Below the pieces are notes generated by a model. It was not told where the DNA came from. It saw only the letters and a program-made list of their open reading frames with translations, and made no database searches. This document shows positions 60,518-64,000 of a DNA stretch of 64,000 nt, one piece after another. The first letter of the stretch is position 1. Each line of letters begins with the position of its first letter. Source of the stretch: Streptococcus parapneumoniae (GTDB taxonomy: Bacteria > Bacillota > Bacilli > Lactobacillales > Streptococcaceae); assembly GCF_037076355.1 (NCBI RefSeq), contig NZ_AP026968.1, positions 512,501-576,500 of the forward strand. Reading direction: 5' to 3'. A program made the position numbers and the translations under genes.

Positions 60518-61435
60518 ATGTCAGATTTAAAAAAATATGAAGGTGTCATTCCAGCCTTCTACGCATGTTACGATGAACAAGGAGAAGTAAGCTCAGAACG
60601 TACTCGTGCCTTGGTTCAATACTTCATTGATAAAGGTGTTCAAGGTCTCTATGTCAATGGTTCTTCTGGTGAATGTATCTACCAAAGTGTTGAAGACCGC
60701 AAGTTGATTTTGGAAGAAGTCATGGCAGTTGCCAAAGGGAAATTGACTATCATTGCTCACGTTGCTTGCAACAATACTAAAGATAGTATGGAACTTGCTC
60801 GCCACGCAGAAAGCTTGGGTGTAGATGCCATTGCAACGATTCCGCCGATTTACTTCCGCTTGCCAGAATACTCAGTTGCTAAATACTGGAACGATATCAG
60901 TTCTGCAGCTCCAAACACAGACTACGTTATCTACAACATTCCTCAGTTAGCAGGTGTTGCCTTGACTCCAAGTCTCTATACTGAAATGTTGAAAAATCCA
61001 CGTGTTATCGGTGTGAAGAATTCTTCTATGCCGGTTCAAGATATCCAAACCTTTGTCAGCCTTGGTGGAGGAGACCACATCGTCTTTAACGGTCCAGATG
61101 AACAATTCCTAGGTGGCCGTCTCATGGGTGCTAAAGCTGGTATCGGTGGTACTTATGGTGCTATGCCAGAACTCTTCTTGAAACTCAATCAATTGATTGC
61201 GGACAAAGACTTGGAAACAGCGCGTGAATTGCAGTATGCTATCAACGCAATCATTGGCAAACTCACTGCTGCACATGGAAATATGTACGGTGTGATTAAA
61301 GAAGTTTTGAAAATCAATGAAGGCTTGAACATTGGTTCTGTTCGTTCACCATTGACACCAGTAACTGAAGAAGATCGCCCAGTTGTAGAAGCAGCTGCCG
61401 CCTTGATTCGTGAAACCAAGGAGCGCTTCCTCTAA
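60518..61435 (+). CDS. nanL: N-acetylneuraminate lyase
   Basis: It splits N-acetylneuraminate into N-acetylmannosamine and pyruvate. 305 residues, DapA-type barrel: YVNGSSGECIY (pyruvate-binding), Tyr139 in YNIPQLAG, Schiff-base Lys167 in GVKNSS. AGGAG precedes the ATG. 17 bp to the kinase gene, so one operon. This is the lyase, not the sialidase also called NanA. Confidence 0.95.
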   Translation: MSDLKKYEGVIPAFYACYDEQGEVSSERTRALVQYFIDKGVQGLYVNGSSGECIYQSVEDRKLILEEVMAVAKGKLTIIAHVACNNTKDSMELARHAESLGVDAIATIPPIYFRLPEYSVAKYWNDISSAAPNTDYVIYNIPQLAGVALTPSLYTEMLKNPRVIGVKNSSMPVQDIQTFVSLGGGDHIVFNGPDEQFLGGRLMGAKAGIGGTYGAMPELFLKLNQLIADKDLETARELQYAINAIIGKLTAAHGNMYGVIKEVLKINEGLNIGSVRSPLTPVTEEDRPVVEAAAALIRETKERFL

Positions 61436-61452
61436 TCCATAAGGAGGTATTT

Positions 61453-62337
61453 ATGACACACTACGTTGCAATTGATATCGGTGGAACCAATATCAAATAT
61501 GGTTTGATCGACTCAAAAGGCCAACTTGTTGAATCCCATGAAATGCCAACTGAGGCGCATAAGGGTGGTCCTCATATCTTACAAAAGACCAAAGATATCG
61601 TAGCCAGCTATCTAGAAAAAGGCCCGGTAGCAGGTGTTGCTATTTCTTCTGCAGGAATGGTGGATCCTGATAAGGGTGAGATTTTCTATGCTGGCCCTCA
61701 GATTCCCAACTATGCAGGTACACAGTTCAAGAAGGAAATCGAGACGAGTTTTACGATTCCTTGTGAAATTGAAAATGATGTCAACTGTGCAGGTCTGGCT
61801 GAAGCGGTATCTGGTTCAGGCAAGGGAGCGAGTGTCACTCTTTGCTTGACTATTGGAACAGGTATCGGGGGTTGCTTGATTATGGATGGGAAAGTTTTCC
61901 ATGGATTTAGCAATTCAGCCTGTGAAGTTGGTTATATGCATATGCAGGATGGAGCTTTCCAAGACTTAGCCTCTACGACAGCCTTGGTGGAGTATGTAGC
62001 AGTAGGTCATGGAGATTCAGTTGATCAGTGGAATGGCCGACGCATCTTTAAGGAAGCTACCGAAGGAAACAAAATCTGTATGGCTGGCATTGACCGCATG
62101 GTAGATTACCTTGGAAAAGGTCTGGCAAATATTTGCTACGTTGCCAATCCAGAAGTAGTCATTCTCGGTGGCGGTATCATGGGACAAGAGGCTATCCTCA
62201 AACCGAAGATTCGCACAGCTTTAAAAGATGCCTTGGTACCAAGCCTAGCTGAAAAAACACGATTAGAATTTGCCCATCACCAAAATACAGCAGGGATGTT
62301 GGGAGCCTACTATCATTTCAAGACAAAACAATCCTAG
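61453..62337 (+). CDS. nanK: ROK family kinase, probable N-acetylmannosamine kinase
   Basis: 294 residues; IDIGGTNIKYGLID at the N-terminus and the ATP-site GTGIGGCLI. The usual ROK zinc cluster is missing: after EVGYMHM the sequence runs QDGAFQDLAS with no Cys triad. AAGGAGG precedes the ATG. Function as ManNAc kinase follows from its place between lyase and nanR. Its TAG stop lies inside the terminator stem. Confidence 0.88.
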   Translation: MTHYVAIDIGGTNIKYGLIDSKGQLVESHEMPTEAHKGGPHILQKTKDIVASYLEKGPVAGVAISSAGMVDPDKGEIFYAGPQIPNYAGTQFKKEIETSFTIPCEIENDVNCAGLAEAVSGSGKGASVTLCLTIGTGIGGCLIMDGKVFHGFSNSACEVGYMHMQDGAFQDLASTTALVEYVAVGHGDSVDQWNGRRIFKEATEGNKICMAGIDRMVDYLGKGLANICYVANPEVVILGGGIMGQEAILKPKIRTALKDALVPSLAEKTRLEFAHHQNTAGMLGAYYHFKTKQS

Positions 62338-62364
62338 TTTGGCCCAGCCAAACTAGGATTTTCT
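62331..62364. terminator. Terminator of nanK, copy 1 of a 34-bp duplication
   Basis: ATCCTAGTTTGG-CCCAG-CCAAACTAGGAT followed by TTTCT; it differs by one loop base from 63101-63134. Confidence 0.9.
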
Positions 62365-62375
62365 AATCAAGTTCC

Positions 62376-62403
62376 CTTGACTTTCTTTATAATTGTGAGA
62401 TAA
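62376..62403 (+). promoter_or_regulatory. Promoter of the toxin-antitoxin pair
   Basis: TTGACT, a 16-bp spacer and GATAAT, about 30 bases before the antitoxin ATG. Confidence 0.55.
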
Positions 62404-62433
62404 TAAATAAAATATATAAAGGAATTATATAAA

Positions 62434-62721
62434 ATGACTATAGCAAATTCAAGTAAAGTTGTGACCTTCCAAGCTAATAGAGAATTAGTAAATGATGCCA
62501 TGGAGGTGTTAAAAGAAAAAAATCTCTCTCTTTCATCAGCACTAAGATTATTTTTAAAGAATGTTGCCGTAACAAATGAAGTAGATTTACTGAGTGAAGA
62601 GGAATTAGAGAAGGAGTATTTATTTAGGCAATTACAAGCAGAAGTTCAAGAAAGTTATGCCAAGATTGAGGCTGGAAATTACTTGACAGATGAGGATGTC
62701 GTGACACGCTATGAATTATAA
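62434..62721 (+). CDS. relB: RelB/DinJ-type antitoxin
   Basis: 95 residues; a ribbon-helix-helix N-terminus (VVTFQANRELVNDAMEVL, SSALRLFLKNVAV) and an acidic C-terminal tail that would wrap the toxin. It overlaps the toxin gene by 11 bases, antitoxin first, as is usual. The pair probably represses its own promoter. Confidence 0.85.
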   Translation: MTIANSSKVVTFQANRELVNDAMEVLKEKNLSLSSALRLFLKNVAVTNEVDLLSEEELEKEYLFRQLQAEVQESYAKIEAGNYLTDEDVVTRYEL

Positions 62722-63061
62722 AAAATATAGGATTTTGTATTCTCCTAGAGTGATTGATAGTCTGGATAAAATATATCAGTATATAGCGGAGGAAATTGGT
62801 TCAGTAGAGGCTGCGAGACGAAAAGTGGCGAGTATCAGAAAAGATATGAATCGGCTAGAAATTTTCCCTCAAGCTGGATTTGATGCCGATGAAAAATTTG
62901 GTAAGAAATTAGATCCTCACTACCAAACGCGAGGGTTGACCTTGAGTAAGGATTACATCGTATTATATACAATTGTTGAGGATACCGTCAGGCTTGCTTA
63001 TTTACTCCCTTCAAAAAGTGATTACATGAAATTATTTAAGACTAAGTCAAGATACGACTAA
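62711..63061 (+). CDS. relE: RelE/ParE family toxin
   Basis: 116 residues; YKKYRILYSPRVIDSLDKIY start, helix pair, and C-terminal strands (GLTLSKDYIVLYTIVED, then RLAYLLPSKSDY). Either mRNA cleavage or gyrase inhibition is possible in this superfamily. Co-translated with the antitoxin. Confidence 0.85.
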   Translation: MNYKKYRILYSPRVIDSLDKIYQYIAEEIGSVEAARRKVASIRKDMNRLEIFPQAGFDADEKFGKKLDPHYQTRGLTLSKDYIVLYTIVEDTVRLAYLLPSKSDYMKLFKTKSRYD

Positions 63062-63100
63062 TTCATAATCTAGAAGAGGGATGTTTGGTGATGAATAAAA

Positions 63101-63134
63101 ATCCTAGTTTGGCTCAGCCAAACTAGGATTTTCT
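63101..63134. terminator. Terminator of nanR, copy 2 of the 34-bp duplication
   Basis: Same hairpin as 62331-62364. On the minus strand the nanR stop codon (63125-63123) lies in its stem. Confidence 0.9.
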
Positions 63135-63974
63135 GACACGTTTTTGTCTACGATAGCCGTTGAGTTTCTTATTTTCCCAGTAGCTATTAAAGATTTTTTC
63201 CTTGCTTTCGCGATTGATTTCCAAAAAGTAGGCATAAATCAAATCGATAAAGAAGAGCATAGGAAGTTGAGCGGATATTCGTTGGATGTAGGAAGGTTGG
63301 CTGTGGCTAGCAACGAGAACGGTCTCTGTATAGGTCTGGCTATCTTTATTGGGAACACTTGAAAAGAGTACAGTCTTTGCCCCCATCTCCTTGGCATCTA
63401 GTAGACTATCTAAAATAGAAGGTGTTGTACCAGAAAGTGAGAAACCAAGTACGAGACAATTTTCGTCCATAATACTGGTTGTCCAGGCAAAGCCGTCTTG
63501 ATCGGTCAAAGCTTCGCAGACCACACCCAGACGCATGAAGCGCAATTTCATTTCACGAGCAACAAGGCCAGAACTCCCTGTTCCGAAGAAGTAGACACGC
63601 TCAGCATCTTCGATTAATTGGGCAATTCGTTCTAGTTGGACTTCGTCAATCAAGTCTTGTGTTTGTTCCCTCATATTGCTATAGCTTCTGAGGACTCGTT
63701 TGGTCAGTGGACTGTGCTTGGAGACTTGGTTGGCTTGATTTTCTGCCTGATGTTGGTATTGGAAAATAAATTCTCGGTAGCCAGTAAAGCCACACTTTTT
63801 AGCAAAGCGGGTCAGAGCAGCCTGAGAGATATGTAATTTTTGAGTGACCTGTTGGGAGGAAAGGTCATCTTGAATGGTTTCTGCTTGCAAAAAATAGCGA
63901 GCGATTTCTTGCTCTAGGTCTGTCATTTCTTCAAAATGTGAATCAATGACAGTTGCGATATCTGGTTTGTCCAT
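63123..63974 (-). CDS. nanR: RpiR family regulator of sialic-acid genes
   Basis: 283 residues; N-terminal RpiR helix-turn-helix (about 20-75, LSSQQVTQKLHISQAALTRF) and a C-terminal SIS sugar-phosphate-binding domain (about 115-250, VYFFGTGSSGLVAREM). At this position pneumococcal NanR activates nan genes in response to sialic-acid products. It converges on nanK. GGAG precedes the start at 63974. Confidence 0.92.
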   Translation of the reverse strand: MDKPDIATVIDSHFEEMTDLEQEIARYFLQAETIQDDLSSQQVTQKLHISQAALTRFAKKCGFTGYREFIFQYQHQAENQANQVSKHSPLTKRVLRSYSNMREQTQDLIDEVQLERIAQLIEDAERVYFFGTGSSGLVAREMKLRFMRLGVVCEALTDQDGFAWTTSIMDENCLVLGFSLSGTTPSILDSLLDAKEMGAKTVLFSSVPNKDSQTYTETVLVASHSQPSYIQRISAQLPMLFFIDLIYAYFLEINRESKEKIFNSYWENKKLNGYRRQKRVRKS

Positions 63975-64000
63975 AGGGAAGGCTCCTTTAAATGAGTCGT

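Overview
This window looks like a mitis-group streptococcus very close to Streptococcus pneumoniae. S. mitis or S. pseudopneumoniae fits better than a typical pneumococcus. The backbone follows the pneumococcal order (mvaS-mvaA, scrR/scrB/scrA/scrK, nrdR-dnaB-dnaI, der, secA, DAHP synthases-acpS-alr-recG, nan locus), base composition is low GC, and BOX elements and choline-binding proteins are numerous. Against a standard pneumococcus, the nan locus lacks nanB and the PTS gene, the sialidase ends in choline-binding repeats instead of a sortase motif, and extra choline-binding proteins are present.

Layout. 1-700: tail of a ThrE-type exporter and a small secreted protein. 0.8-3.3 kb: mevalonate genes mvaS-mvaA. 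3.4-9.1 kb: sucrose locus (scrR-scrB facing scrA, then scrK). 9.1-11.1 kb: a duplicated terminator around a structured segment, a VTT-domain membrane protein, 42-bp degenerate repeats and an IS30 remnant. 11.1-15.8 kb: an ABC exporter, BOX elements, lrgAB-like genes and a broken ABC ATPase. 15.9-19 kb: an island with a choline-binding protein, a caspase-like protease whose 5' end overlaps a decayed choline-binding frame, and an Rgg regulator. 19-25.6 kb: YtrA-type regulator and ABC pair, nrdR, dnaB, dnaI, nitroreductase, der. 25.7-28.4 kb: an unrecognised membrane/ABC operon. 28.6-36.8 kb: secA, two DAHP synthases, acpS, alr, recG. 37-64 kb: esterase and the sialic-acid region. That region holds the CBR-type sialidase nanA, a double-trypsin choline-binding protein, an Rpn-like protein, two ABC sugar importers (each with a YhcH protein nearby), a NanOx-like oxidoreductase, nanE, a DUF624 protein, sialic-acid lyase, ROK kinase, a RelBE-type module and the RpiR regulator nanR.

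How the parts work together. Sialidase releases sialic acid, the ABC importers take it in, and lyase, kinase and NanE convert it to GlcNAc-6-P. Three nan promoters share one layout: a 14-bp palindrome (consensus TGAAAGTACTTTCA), a second GAAACT box about 42 bp on, and a cre overlapping a TTGAAA-17-TATAAT/TATACT promoter 29 bp further. A fourth, at the first importer, keeps most of this layout.

Most notable points: (i) nanA is interrupted by an 11-G tract, and loss of one G restores 1159 codons, so it looks phase-variable and OFF; (ii) the shared nan promoter architecture; (iii) two convergent gene pairs whose terminators are exactly or almost exactly duplicated around inserted DNA, one insert being the RelBE module; (iv) a caspase-like gene whose N-terminus overprints an old choline-binding repeat; (v) BOX elements lying exactly on stop codons.
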